Source: Methylobacterium durans (lineage in GTDB: Bacteria; Pseudomonadota; Alphaproteobacteria; Rhizobiales; Beijerinckiaceae). Taken from it: a stretch of DNA of 64,000 nt. Where the stretch lies: NCBI RefSeq assembly GCF_003173715.1, contig NZ_CP029550.1, positions 3,254,501 through 3,318,500 on the forward strand, read 5' to 3'. Positions within the stretch are counted from its first letter, which is position 1, and each line of letters begins with the position of its first letter. The notes under the pieces were generated by a model. It had not been told where the DNA came from. It did not search any database and worked only from the letters and a program-made list of their open reading frames with translations. Shown piece by piece: positions 47,965 to 56,832 of the stretch. The translations under genes were made by a program, and so were the position numbers.

Positions 47965-49041
47965 TCACGTTGTCGCAACGGTGCCGCTTTTTGCGTAAGC
48001 GGCTGGTCCGCGCGCCAGGAAGTCACGGAATCGCGCGGCGTCGTCCTCGGCTTCCCTGTTCCAGGCCGCGACGTTCGCCCGCGCGGCGCTCGCGGCCGCG
48101 GCGAGGCGGCCGTCCCGCGCCCAGCCGGCGATCGAAGCGGCCGCAGCGTCCGGATCCTCTGGGCGCAGGAACAGGCCGGACGCGCCGAGCACTTCCTCGA
48201 ACACGGCTCCGATCGGCGCCGCCACGGGCAGGCCGCCGTGCTGGACCTCCAGCAGCGGGAGCCCCAGCCCCTCCGCCTTCGAGGTCGAGAGCAGGAGGTG
48301 ACTCGTCTCGACGAGGCGGCGCAGGCCCGCATCGTCCACGTATCCGTGCAGCGTCAGGAAGGGCGGCGGGTCGTCGAGGAAGGGATGACGCCCCCAGCCC
48401 ACCCGGCCGACGATGTGAAGCTCGGCGGGAACGCCCATGCGGTTGAGGGCCGCAATGATCGCGAGGGCGGCCGGGTAGTTCTTGCGCGGCTCGATCGTGC
48501 CGATCGCGAGGAGGCGCAGCGGCTCGCCGTGCGCGCTCGCGAAGGGCCGGGCGGGGAGGTCCGCCAACCCGAACACGTCGCCGGCCGCGGGCCGCAGGAG
48601 CGCCACGAGAGCATCCTGCCGGCAGACACGGCGCAATTCCGCTCCCGTACTCCGCGAGTTGACGAGGAAACGCCGGCCGTAGCGCATCGCCAGAGCGAAG
48701 CTCGGGGCCATGTAGAGCTGGCTCTTCCAGCTCAGGTCCTGCGGCCGCGTCAGCAGGAAGGTGTCGTGGACGTAGAGGATGCAGCGCTCGCCGAGCAGCG
48801 CGCAGAGGGGGCCGGGCGGAAAGCCCGGGAAGACGAGGAGCGCGTCGCGCTCCCTCATTCCCTTCCAGGGCATCCCGATCTGCTGGGCCGCGAGCAGCCC
48901 GGGCAGGCCACGGCTCCGGACGAGCCGGACCTCGTGAGGGCTGAGCCGCTCCGGCGCGAACAGGTCGCGTGCGACCCGCTCGATCCCCGTGACGTGGCCG
49001 CGGATATGGGTCTGGTCGACGTAGATGCGGCGGGGCCTCAC
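47965..49041 (-). CDS. Glycosyltransferase, GT4-like
   Basis: 358 residues, GT-B fold. It starts MRPRRIYVDQTHIRGHVTGI, with ERCILYVHDTFLL in the acceptor half. The donor half has LLAIGTIEPRKNYPAALAII, LHIVGRVGWG, LLLSTSKAEGLGLPLLEVQHGGLPV (E-x7-E region) and FLRPEDPDAAAASI. It transfers a nucleotide sugar to an unknown acceptor. The GTG start overlaps the stop of the larger upstream glycosyltransferase (GTGA), so both are translated together. Confidence 0.87.
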   Translation of the reverse strand: MRPRRIYVDQTHIRGHVTGIERVARDLFAPERLSPHEVRLVRSRGLPGLLAAQQIGMPWKGMRERDALLVFPGFPPGPLCALLGERCILYVHDTFLLTRPQDLSWKSQLYMAPSFALAMRYGRRFLVNSRSTGAELRRVCRQDALVALLRPAAGDVFGLADLPARPFASAHGEPLRLLAIGTIEPRKNYPAALAIIAALNRMGVPAELHIVGRVGWGRHPFLDDPPPFLTLHGYVDDAGLRRLVETSHLLLSTSKAEGLGLPLLEVQHGGLPVAAPIGAVFEEVLGASGLFLRPEDPDAAAASIAGWARDGRLAAAASAARANVAAWNREAEDDAARFRDFLARGPAAYAKSGTVATT

Positions 49042-50966
49042 GCTCCGGCTCCCGCCCGGCGCAGGGCGCCGCGCATCCGTGCTGCGAAGTAGAGGCTCCG
49101 GCGCATCCAGAACGGCAGGTTCCGGCCGAGAACGGCGTGCTTCACGCGCCTCAGGCGCCGGACGAACCGGGGCGAGGGCGCGTCGACGGTGCCGCCCTCG
49201 CCCCCGTGGCGCTCCGCGGCCATGGCGAAGCGGGCGAGCATCGCGGGGGCGAAGCGCAGACGCCCCCCGCGCGGCGGCAGGAGCCCGGCACGGACGAGAG
49301 TCTCGTCGAGGGACATCGCCGCCGCGGCGTGGCTGAAGCGGTTCTCGAAGGCGATCCGCGCGAAGGCGCCGAGGCGCTGCCGTGTGTCCGCATCCCCCAC
49401 GAGCTCTTCCAGCGCGGCGGCGAGCGCGCCGGGCTCCTCAGGTACGAGCCGCCCGCTCACCCCGTCGATCACGGCGGTGGTGAGGCCCGTCGCCCGATAG
49501 GCGAGGGTCGGCGTGCCGCACAGGCCCGCCTCGATCGGCGTCTGCCCGAGGGTCTCCAGGCGGCTCGCAGTGACGTGGAGGTCGCAGGCGCCGTACCAGG
49601 CGGCGAGTTCCGCCTCCTCGGCGATCGGGCCGGGGGCGTGCAGGTTCGGCAGGCCGAGGCGGTCCGGGTCATCGAGACGGCCGATCGCGACGAAGCCGAT
49701 GCCGGGCCGCGCCACGCGCCGCAGGGCGGCGACGAGATCGGCGACGCCCTTGTCGGGTGCGTCGACGATCACGGCGGAGAACATCACCAGGACGTCATCG
49801 GTCGGCAGGCCGAGCCTTCGGCGCAGGGCGCGCCTGTCGCCGGGGGCGAAAATCCCGGTCGGGAAGGCGAGGGCGATCTGCCCGACGCGTGCGCCTTCGG
49901 GCGCGTAGTCCCGCGCGCGCGCCGCCGTCCACTCGGAATTGGCGAGGAGCAGCGGCCGGTTCGCGCCGCCGAGGATGGCGCGCTTGCCCGCATGGTGGCC
50001 GGCGATGCGACCGCGCCGGAGCTGCGGGTACTCGTCCGGCGTCGGGCAGGCCGCGTCGCAGCCCGCGGCGAGCCGCGTGCAGCCCTTCGGGTAGGCGCAG
50101 CGTCCCGTGAGCGGAAACAGGTCGTGCAGTACCAGCGCGACGGGGATCGTCGTGCCCAGTCGCCCCAGGATGTCGAGGCTACGGGTTGCCCCGTGCAGGT
50201 TGCCCGCGATGACGAGGTCGGGCGCCGCATCCCGGATCGCCGCCTCGGTACGCGGGAAAGCGTCGGTCCACTCCGCGGCTGCCGCGGGCGATTCGTCGGT
50301 CAGTACGATCGGCGCGACGCGGTGGCCGGCAAGCACCAGGGCCTCCCCGAGGCGGCGCTGCGCGATGCCGGCCCCACCCCGGCGCCCCGTTCCGGTGAGC
50401 GACACGATCGACAACCCCCGGCACGGCGGCGGCTCCGGCGCGCGCTGCAGCAGGACCGGCCGCCCGATCCGGGCGAGGCGCGCGCCGGACGCCGCAAGCC
50501 GAGTCCAGAGCGCGGCCGGAGGGCTGGACATCGCAGTCCCGTCGAGGTGCACGCGCGCGAACAGGATCTCGCCGCCCGAGGGCGCGGCATCCGCGGCCGG
50601 AGCGGCGCCGCGGAGCGAGGGCACGTCGAGGCCGGTCACGCCCGAGCCGTAGCGGACGCGCAGGCCCGCCACCGCGGCGGCGCCCGTCAGCGCGGCCTCG
50701 AGCGCGAGGGCGACGAGGGCACCCGGTGCGAGAAGGTCGCCGGCCGGCAGGATCAGGACATGATCGCTCGACCCGTCGGAGGGGGTGAAAGACCCGGCCT
50801 CAGCCGCACGCGCCGGCAGCACGTCGTGACGCGCCTCCGGATAGCCTTGGGCGAGGACTGAAGCGAGCGTGTCGGCCAGGCCCGCCTCCGACCCGTCCGA
50901 GACCGTGACGATGAGCAGGCGCGGCCAGGGTCGCCCGTCCGGCAGGGTTGCCGGCCGCTCGATCAC
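49038..50966 (-). CDS. Large glycosyltransferase, GT4-like with N-terminal extension
   Basis: 642 residues from GTG 50966. The first ~180 residues resemble a nucleotide-sugar/GT2-like fold (LLIVTVSDGSEAGLADTLAS, ILPAGDLLAPGALVALALEA). From ~190 a GT4 body follows: LSIVSLTGTGRRGGAGIAQR, ALVLHDLFPLTGRCAYPKGC, LANSEWTAARARDYA, VLVMFSAVIVDAPDKGVADL, GFVAIGRLDD, ACDLHVTASRLETLGQTPIE and RLVPEEPGALAAALEEL. A fused two-domain enzyme is likely, or a wrongly extended frame: the open frame runs to 51746 but the part before 50966 is not protein-like. The exact start is uncertain. Confidence 0.78.
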   Translation of the reverse strand: MIERPATLPDGRPWPRLLIVTVSDGSEAGLADTLASVLAQGYPEARHDVLPARAAEAGSFTPSDGSSDHVLILPAGDLLAPGALVALALEAALTGAAAVAGLRVRYGSGVTGLDVPSLRGAAPAADAAPSGGEILFARVHLDGTAMSSPPAALWTRLAASGARLARIGRPVLLQRAPEPPPCRGLSIVSLTGTGRRGGAGIAQRRLGEALVLAGHRVAPIVLTDESPAAAAEWTDAFPRTEAAIRDAAPDLVIAGNLHGATRSLDILGRLGTTIPVALVLHDLFPLTGRCAYPKGCTRLAAGCDAACPTPDEYPQLRRGRIAGHHAGKRAILGGANRPLLLANSEWTAARARDYAPEGARVGQIALAFPTGIFAPGDRRALRRRLGLPTDDVLVMFSAVIVDAPDKGVADLVAALRRVARPGIGFVAIGRLDDPDRLGLPNLHAPGPIAEEAELAAWYGACDLHVTASRLETLGQTPIEAGLCGTPTLAYRATGLTTAVIDGVSGRLVPEEPGALAAALEELVGDADTRQRLGAFARIAFENRFSHAAAAMSLDETLVRAGLLPPRGGRLRFAPAMLARFAMAAERHGGEGGTVDAPSPRFVRRLRRVKHAVLGRNLPFWMRRSLYFAARMRGALRRAGAGA

Positions 50967-51218
50967 GGAATGGTGCCGGCTGCCGGGCCAGTCCGCTATG
51001 CCGTGCGGCGGCCGGCGCGCGCCGGCCGTCAGATCGTCGAGGGGGCGCTTCAAGGCTGCTGCGGAACGGTCGGCATCGCGGGGTCGAGAGCTCGTAGTCT
51101 GACGCGCAGAAGTTGACGAAGCCCTTTCCACGGCCCGCTTTCCAGGTCCCGCCGCCGAGCCTATCTCAACGTCCGATCCGGGGAACCGTCCCCGCCAAGT
51201 CCTCGCGAGTCCGCTCTC

Positions 51219-51776
51219 ATGCCCAGCCCCAGCGCCGCGCGCAGCTTCATCCCGCTCTCGATCGCCGTCCTGACGGTCTCGGACACGCGACGTCCGGAGG
51301 ACGACCGCTCGGGCGACACGCTGGTCCAACGGCTCACGGAGGCCGGCCACGGCCTCGCGGCCCGCGCCATCGCGCCGGACGAGGTCCCGGCGATCCGCGG
51401 GCAGGTCGAGGCCTGGTCGCGCGATCCCGGAATCGACGTCGTCATCACGACCGGCGGCACCGGCTTCACCGGCCGCGACGTGACGCCCGAAGCCCTGGAG
51501 CCGCTGTTCGAGAAGCGCATGGACGGCTTCTCGGCGGTGTTCCACCGGATCTCCTACGACAAGATCGGCACCTCGACCCTGCAGTCGCGGGCGACCGCGG
51601 GGGTGGTCAACGCCACCTACGTCTTCGTCCTGCCGGGCTCGCCCGGTGCCTGCAAGGACGCCTGGGACGGCATCCTCGCCCAGCAGCTCGACTACCGGCA
51701 TCGGCCCTGCAATTTCGTCGAGATCATGCCCCGCCTCGACGAGCACTTGCGCCGCGGCGCGTCCGTGGCGGTCTGA
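51219..51776 (+). CDS. moaB: Molybdenum cofactor biosynthesis protein B
   Basis: 185 residues, MoaB/MogA fold. Visible: IAVLTVSDTRRPEDDRSGDT (~14-33), VVITTGGTGFTGRDVTPEAL (molybdopterin-binding), MDGFSAVFHRISYDKIGTST and LPGSPGACKDAWDGILAQQL. It adenylates molybdopterin before molybdenum insertion; this genome uses the cofactor in the enzyme encoded at 12796-15494. It is divergent from the large glycosyltransferase, ~250 bp between, and converges with the next gene by 6 bp. Confidence 0.94.
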   Translation: MPSPSAARSFIPLSIAVLTVSDTRRPEDDRSGDTLVQRLTEAGHGLAARAIAPDEVPAIRGQVEAWSRDPGIDVVITTGGTGFTGRDVTPEALEPLFEKRMDGFSAVFHRISYDKIGTSTLQSRATAGVVNATYVFVLPGSPGACKDAWDGILAQQLDYRHRPCNFVEIMPRLDEHLRRGASVAV

Positions 51777-51782
51777 CGAGCC

Positions 51783-52304
51783 TCAGGCCCGTTCCAGCCG
51801 CGCCATCAGCATCCGCGGCTTCAAGCGCGGGGAGAAGTGCGGGCCGGCGACGAGGCGCTCGCGGCGCACGAGGTCGCCGGGGCGCGGCGCGCTGACGCCG
51901 AGCACGCGCTCGCCCTTCGTCGCGAGGCGCGCAGGCAGGTTCGCGTGGGGCCGGCGTAGCCGCGCCAGGGCGACGTCGGGCCGCGCGGTGTTCACGAAGC
52001 GGTCGAGGGTGCGGATCCAACCCTCGGCCGGGACGTCGCCCGCCTCCAGGCACAGAACCCACTCGCGCCGGACGCCACGGGCACCCGCGGCCCAGGGACT
52101 GCCGCCCCGCGGGCGCACCACGAGGGCCGCACCCGTGGCTTCGGCCACGGTCGCGACGGTCTCGTTCGGCACGGCGGTGACGATCACGGCATCGCCGATC
52201 AGGCCGGCGGCCACCCCCGTGACGAGCGCGCTCAGGGTGTCCGCAAGGCGATCGATCGCGTCCGGATCTGCCGGTCGAGCCACGTAGGTCAAGGCGGAGA
52301 TCAT
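51783..52304 (-). CDS. Glycosyltransferase-like protein
   Basis: 173 residues. It starts MISALTYVARPADPDAIDRL and contains AVIVTAVPNETVATVAEATG, WVLCLEAGDVPAEGWIRTLD and a basic C-terminal half. The E-A-G-D segment in a GT2-like position (where D-D/E-D-D is expected) and the Rossmann-like start suggest a small GT2-type enzyme, but catalytic residues are not certain. ATG 52304 is chosen over 52331. Its upstream region abuts the SOS box-driven radical SAM gene on the other strand. Confidence 0.65.
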   Translation of the reverse strand: MISALTYVARPADPDAIDRLADTLSALVTGVAAGLIGDAVIVTAVPNETVATVAEATGAALVVRPRGGSPWAAGARGVRREWVLCLEAGDVPAEGWIRTLDRFVNTARPDVALARLRRPHANLPARLATKGERVLGVSAPRPGDLVRRERLVAGPHFSPRLKPRMLMARLERA

Positions 52305-52428
52305 GCGCGCCCATAAACCATTTTCGCGCAAAAGAGATAGGCGAAAGCATCGTCTTCGACGGTGCCGCGACTCTCCCGTGGAGAAGGCGTCGGGAATGCT
52401 CGAAATTGAGGCAGGCGGCCTCGCTTGT

Positions 52429-52443
52429 GTTCTTGTTATGTTC
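52429..52443 (+). promoter_or_regulatory. LexA (SOS) box upstream of the radical SAM gene
   Basis: GTTC-TTGTTAT-GTTC, a perfect match to the alphaproteobacterial LexA consensus GTTC-N7-GTTC. It ends 38 bp before the ATG at 52482, in promoter position. No other copy was noticed in nearby promoters. Confidence 0.7.
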
Positions 52444-52481
52444 TAGTCCTATCGCCCCAACCCGAGGCGAGATCCGACCGT

Positions 52482-53594
52482 ATGCCGAGATATCTGGAGC
52501 ACGTCGATGCCGGGCCTGCGCGCCGCTTGGCCGGGACGAGCGTGGAGGCCGACGCCCGGCGCGGGCGCGGAGCTACCGCAAATCCCGAGGGGCGTTTCGA
52601 GCGGTCGCGGCGGGAATCCTTCGACGATGGTTGGGGGCCCAGTGAGACGCCGCACCTGCGCACGCACGTCCTGCCCGAGCGCGCGTGCCACATCATCACC
52701 CGCAACGCCTCGCCGGACATCCCCTTCGACCGGTCGATCAACCCCTACCGGGGCTGCGAGCACGGCTGCATCTACTGCTTCGCGCGGCCGAACCACGCCT
52801 ATGCGGGGCTCTCGCCGGGCCTCGATTTCGAGACGCGCCTCTTCGCCAAGCCCGATGCGGCCAAGCTCCTTGAGCGGGAGCTTTCCGCGCCGGGCTATCG
52901 CCCGCGCACGATCGCGCTCGGCACGGCGACCGACCCCTACCAGCCGATCGAGCGGACCCACCGGATCACCCGGAGCGTGCTGGAGGTGCTCGCCCGCTTC
53001 CGCCACCCGGTCGGCATCGTCACGAAGTCGAACCTCGTGACCCGGGACATCGACATCCTTGCGGCGATGGCGGCGGAGCGTCTCGTGAAGGTTGCGGTCT
53101 CGGTCACCACCCTCGATCCGGTGCTCGCCCGCCGGATGGAGCCGCGCGCCCCGCATCCGAGGAAGCGCCTCGAAGCAATCGAGCGGCTGAGCGCGGCCGG
53201 CATCCCGGTGATGGTGATCGTGGCGCCCATCATCCCCTCGCTCAACGATCACGAGATCGAGGCGATCCTCGCCGAGGCCCGAGCACGCGGGGCAGGGGAG
53301 GCGAACCACGTGCTGCTGCGCCTGCCGCACGAGCTCGATGCCCTCGTCTCCGATTGGTTCGCGGAGCACTATCCCGACAGGGCCCGCCACGTCTTCTCGC
53401 TGATCGGCCAGGCCCGTGGCGGCAGGGTCTACGACGCGGCCTTCGGGCGTCGCATGGTTGGGGAGGGAGCCTACGCGGAGCTGATCGTCGAGCGCATGCG
53501 GCTCGCCAAGGCCCGGCTCGGCTACGCGGGCGAGCGCGTCACGCTCAACGCCGACGCCTTCGCGCCGCCGGGCGCGCAACTCAGCCTGTTCTGA
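52482..53594 (+). CDS. PA0069-family radical SAM protein
   Basis: 370 residues. The radical SAM 4Fe-4S motif is RGCEHGCIYCFARPNHAYAG (C-x3-C-x2-C near residue 90), within the family-specific SINPYRGCEHGC context. Later segments TIALGTATDPYQPIERTHRI, TKSNLVTRDIDIL and VIVAPIIPSLNDHEIEAIL belong to the same family, which is related to spore photoproduct lyase (SplB-like). Biochemical role is not established. A LexA box just upstream suggests DNA-damage induction. ATG 52482 is the conserved start. Confidence 0.92.
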   Translation: MPRYLEHVDAGPARRLAGTSVEADARRGRGATANPEGRFERSRRESFDDGWGPSETPHLRTHVLPERACHIITRNASPDIPFDRSINPYRGCEHGCIYCFARPNHAYAGLSPGLDFETRLFAKPDAAKLLERELSAPGYRPRTIALGTATDPYQPIERTHRITRSVLEVLARFRHPVGIVTKSNLVTRDIDILAAMAAERLVKVAVSVTTLDPVLARRMEPRAPHPRKRLEAIERLSAAGIPVMVIVAPIIPSLNDHEIEAILAEARARGAGEANHVLLRLPHELDALVSDWFAEHYPDRARHVFSLIGQARGGRVYDAAFGRRMVGEGAYAELIVERMRLAKARLGYAGERVTLNADAFAPPGAQLSLF

Positions 53595-53599
53595 GCAGG

Positions 53600-54199
53600 T
53601 CAGGCGCCGAACGATCGCGTGAAGCTGATCCGGTGGTGGGGGCTCCGGCCGATCCGGGCGAGGCCGGCGAGGTGGGCGGCGGTGCCGTAACCGACGTTCC
53701 GATCCCAGGCATAGTCAGGATGGCGGCGGGCGAGCGTCCGCATCAGGTCGTCGCGCAGGCACTTCGCGACGATCGAGGCGGCGGCGATCTGCGGCACCAG
53801 CCGGTCACCACCGATCACGGCCCGGCAGGTGTCCCCGAGCCCGGGAATCGCGTCCCGGCCATCGACCATCACGGACGCGTCGAGGCCGAGCCGCGCCACC
53901 GCTCGGGCCATCGCGTCGAGGGTCGCGGCCCGCACGTTGAGCCGGTCGACGAGGGCGCGCGAGCCCGCCGCGACGGCGACGCGCGCATGCGCACGGATGA
54001 GGGGTGCCAGCGCCTCGCGCTGCGCCCGCTTCAACCGCTTGCTGTCGTCGAGCCGGCCGAGGATCGGGGGCGGCAGGGCGGTCGGTTCGAACCAGACCGC
54101 GGCCACGACGACCGGGCCGCACAGCGCGCCGCGCCCGACCTCGTCGCAGCCGATGACGACGGGATAATCCGCCGCGCGCGCGGGGTCGAAGGGAGGCAT
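53600..54199 (-). CDS. rnhB: Ribonuclease HII
   Basis: 199 residues. It removes RNA of RNA-DNA hybrids and single ribonucleotides. Catalytic acids are in IGCDEVGRGALCGPVVVAAV (~16-35) and VMVDGRDAIPG, with Asp in the AASIVAKCLRDDLM region, and the YAWDRNVGYGTAAHLAGLAR and GRSPHHRISFTRSF C-terminal motifs. ATG 54199 (MPPFDPARAADYP) is chosen; the frame extends to 54262, also possible. It converges on the radical SAM gene. Confidence 0.93.
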   Translation of the reverse strand: MPPFDPARAADYPVVIGCDEVGRGALCGPVVVAAVWFEPTALPPPILGRLDDSKRLKRAQREALAPLIRAHARVAVAAGSRALVDRLNVRAATLDAMARAVARLGLDASVMVDGRDAIPGLGDTCRAVIGGDRLVPQIAAASIVAKCLRDDLMRTLARRHPDYAWDRNVGYGTAAHLAGLARIGRSPHHRISFTRSFGA

Positions 54200-54280
54200 G
54201 GGGCGAACTCGTGGGAGGGTGGGGCGAGCCTCTCCCTTCGCATCATCGACGGTCCGCGTCACCGTCTCCCGAGTGCCGGC

Positions 54281-55345
54281 CTAGCCGAGCTCGACCATGC
54301 CCGCCGCCGTGCTTTTCTCCGTGCGCTCGCGCGAGGCCCCGCGCTGATGGGCAAGCTCGACATTCGCGTAGAACTGGCGCGCGCTCTCGGCCCATGTGTA
54401 GCGCAGCGCCTCCTCACGGCAACGCGCGCGCGGGATCGAGAGCGCGGCGAGCGCAGCCCGCCGGAGGTCGGCGTCGAGCACGCCCGCCCCCGTTTCACCC
54501 ACCACGTCGACGGGACCCGTGACCGGGTAGGCGGCGACGGGCAGGCCGCAGGCCAGCGCCTCCAGGAGCACGATGCCGAACGTGTCGGTGAGGCTCGGGA
54601 AGACGAAGACGTCGGCCGCCGCGTAGATCCGCGCCAGATCCACGCCCGTGCGCGTTCCGAGGAAGCGGGCCTCCGGCGCCAGCGCCGCGAGACGTGCGCG
54701 GTCCGGACCGTCGCCGACGACGACCTTCGTTCCCGGCAGATCGAGGGCGAGGAACGCCGCGACGTTCTTCTCGACCGCGAGGCGCCCGACGAACAGGAAC
54801 AGCGGGCGCCGCAGCCCTTCGAGCGCGTCCGAATCCTGAGGCCGGAACAGGTCGGTGTCGACGCCGCGCGTCCAGCGCATCAGGTTCGTGAAGCCGCGCC
54901 CCGTCAGCTCCCGCTCAAGGGAGGGGGTACTCACCATCGTGCCGCTCGCCGCGCCGTGGAAGCGCCGCAGCCAGGCGTAGCTCCACGCCTGCGGCACCGG
55001 CGCCCGGGCGGCGAGGTACTCGGGAAAGCGGGTGTGGTAGCTCGTGGTGAAGGGGCGCCCCTGAGCGAGGCAGCAGCGCCGAGCGGCGTAGCCCACCGTC
55101 CCCTCGGTCGCGATGTGGATGTGGGTCGGCGCGATGGCGGCGAGCCGCGCCTCGAGCTTGCGCCGCGCCGCATAGGCGAGGCGGATCTCCGGGTAGCCCG
55201 GCAGGGGCAGCGAGGGGAAATCCTGATGCGTCAGGAAGACAGGGTCGACGCCGAGGCCGCGTCCGGCCTGCGCCATGTGCTCCAGCGAGCGCACCACGCC
55301 GTTGACCTGCGGGTGCCAGGCGTCAGTGGCGATGAGGAGCCTCAC
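54281..55345 (-). CDS. Glycosyltransferase family 4 (PimB/MgtA-like)
   Basis: 354 residues from GTG 55345 (MRLLIATDAWHPQVNGVVRS). Typical GT4 features: HTRFPEYLAARAPVP, STPSLERELTGRGF, RGVDTDLFRPQDSDALEG, FLFVGRLAVEKNVAAFL, ARFLGTRTGVDLARIYAAAD and VFPSLTDTFGIVLLEALACGLPVAAYP (E-x7-E). Such alpha-mannosyl/glucosyl transferases act on lipid acceptors. The GTG overlaps the stop of the upstream LpxH-like gene (GTGA), so the pair is one operon and a role in glycolipid or lipid A-related metabolism is plausible. Confidence 0.9.
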   Translation of the reverse strand: MRLLIATDAWHPQVNGVVRSLEHMAQAGRGLGVDPVFLTHQDFPSLPLPGYPEIRLAYAARRKLEARLAAIAPTHIHIATEGTVGYAARRCCLAQGRPFTTSYHTRFPEYLAARAPVPQAWSYAWLRRFHGAASGTMVSTPSLERELTGRGFTNLMRWTRGVDTDLFRPQDSDALEGLRRPLFLFVGRLAVEKNVAAFLALDLPGTKVVVGDGPDRARLAALAPEARFLGTRTGVDLARIYAAADVFVFPSLTDTFGIVLLEALACGLPVAAYPVTGPVDVVGETGAGVLDADLRRAALAALSIPRARCREEALRYTWAESARQFYANVELAHQRGASRERTEKSTAAGMVELG

Positions 55346-56181
55346 GCGACGGCACGCCGGCCCGGCGCCGCGTCCTGCTGCTGCAGGGCGATCCGCTCCG
55401 CTGCGGCCTCCGCCTCGCGGGCGCGCAGCAGGCTCGGATAGTGCAGCACCTCCATCCTTCCGTCGTAATGCTCGACGATCGCCGTGCAGGATTCCACCCA
55501 ATCGCCCGTGTTCAGGTAGCGCAGGCCGTCGATCTCGCGGTTCGCAGCGTGGTGGATGTGGCCGCAGATCACTCCGTCGGCGCCGACCCGGCGCGCCTCG
55601 GCCGCCAGGAACTCCTCGAACTTGCCGATGAAGTTGACCGCGTTCTTCACCTTCAGCTTCGCCCAGGCCGAGAGCGACCAGTAGGCGAGCCCGAGCCGGC
55701 GGCGGACCTTGTTGAGCACCGTGTTGATGGAGAGCGCCAGCGTGTAGGCCCCGTCGCCGAGATAGGCGAGCCACTTGGCGTGGCGCACCACCATATCGAA
55801 CTGGTCGCCGTGGATGACGAGATAGCGCTTGCCGTCCGCCGCGGTGTGGATCCGGCTCTCGGCGATCTCGATGCCGCCGAAGGTGGTGCCGATGTAGTCG
55901 CGCAGGAACTCGTCGTGGTTGCCCGGCACGTAGACGACGGTCGTGCCCTTTCGGACCTTGCGCAGGAGCTTCTGCACGACGTCGTTGTGCGCCTGGGGCC
56001 AGTACCAGCCGGAGCGGAGCTGCCAGCCGTCGACGATGTCGCCGACGAGGTAGATTTCGTCGGCGTCGTAATCCCTGAGGAAGTTCAGCAGCAGGCCGGC
56101 CTGGCAGCCCTTCGTGCCGAGGTGCATGTCGGACAGGAAGAGCGTCCGGACGCGGATCGCCTTCTCCGTTTCTTCGGCCAC
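55342..56181 (-). CDS. UDP-2,3-diacylglucosamine diphosphatase-like metallophosphoesterase
   Basis: 279 residues. Calcineurin-like metal sites: TLFLSDMHLGTKG (D-x-H; ~14-26), YLVGDIVDGWQL (G-D-x2-D), VYVPGNHDEFLRD (G-N-H-D/E), HGDQFD and CGHIHHAANREIDG (G-H-x-H). The match is to the LpxH-like group (H-F-G/…HGDQFD). LpxH acts in lipid A synthesis; alphaproteobacteria also have LpxI, so the role here may be related but different. First gene of an operon with the GT4. Confidence 0.88.
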   Translation of the reverse strand: MAEETEKAIRVRTLFLSDMHLGTKGCQAGLLLNFLRDYDADEIYLVGDIVDGWQLRSGWYWPQAHNDVVQKLLRKVRKGTTVVYVPGNHDEFLRDYIGTTFGGIEIAESRIHTAADGKRYLVIHGDQFDMVVRHAKWLAYLGDGAYTLALSINTVLNKVRRRLGLAYWSLSAWAKLKVKNAVNFIGKFEEFLAAEARRVGADGVICGHIHHAANREIDGLRYLNTGDWVESCTAIVEHYDGRMEVLHYPSLLRAREAEAAAERIALQQQDAAPGRRAVA

Positions 56182-56832
56182 GGGCGTCTCCCGGCGACGG
56201 TCACGGCCAGAGCCAAACCGGATTCCCGTATCAGTTTGATGACGCTGACGGCCTCATGTTGCGATGCCGAAGAAAACTGAGCGCATGCACAGGCTTACGT
56301 TGCAGTGCACGACAATTTTTTTGGACGCACGCCCAAGTTTTTTGAGTTTTCCTTCCTCGGCGAAGGCGGTCATAATCGTGGCCAAGGAGACCACCGGGCT
56401 CGCTCGGTGCCGGAAACGGCCAATGGGATCAACGGCGGCAGGAAGGAAGGTGTCCAAGTCGCGTCGGGAGTGCTTGCAAGAGCGGCCGGCTCGACGCATT
56501 GAGGCTCTCGGCTCATCGGAGGCGACCGGCATGCAACCGTGCCGCGACCGCGGGGCTGCCCCGCCGCTCCGCTCAGCGCCATGATCCGACCTGGGATGGA
56601 CGACGTCGGCGGAACGGAACGCGGCCCCTGAAACGGGCTCGTCCCGGACGACGGGATCCGCGAGGACCGTACCATCTCGGTCCGCGACCTCCCCGACGAC
56701 CCTCGCGGTCGAGGGGCCTGCCCCGCGGATCGCGGCAACCACGGGCCATCACCGAGCGACGCTGGCTCACTGACATCATTCTGGCGCCGGCCGATGGGCC
56801 GGCCAGCAGTTTAGGAAATCGGAGGACACAAC
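56182..56832 (+). promoter_or_regulatory. Long leader/promoter region of the serine-cycle operon
   Basis: 651 bp with no convincing gene between the LpxH-like gene and sgaA. AT-rich tracts at 56312-56350 (GACAATTTTTTTGG, AAGTTTTTTGAGTTTTCC) lie in a GC-rich background, followed by a possible -10 CATAAT at 56371. Near the 3' end a hairpin (CTGG-CG-CCGGCC/GGCCGG-CCAG, 56781-56806) sits just before the sgaA ribosome site. In M. extorquens this operon is controlled by the LysR-type activator QscR, whose sites would be expected here; I cannot place them. Confidence 0.55.
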
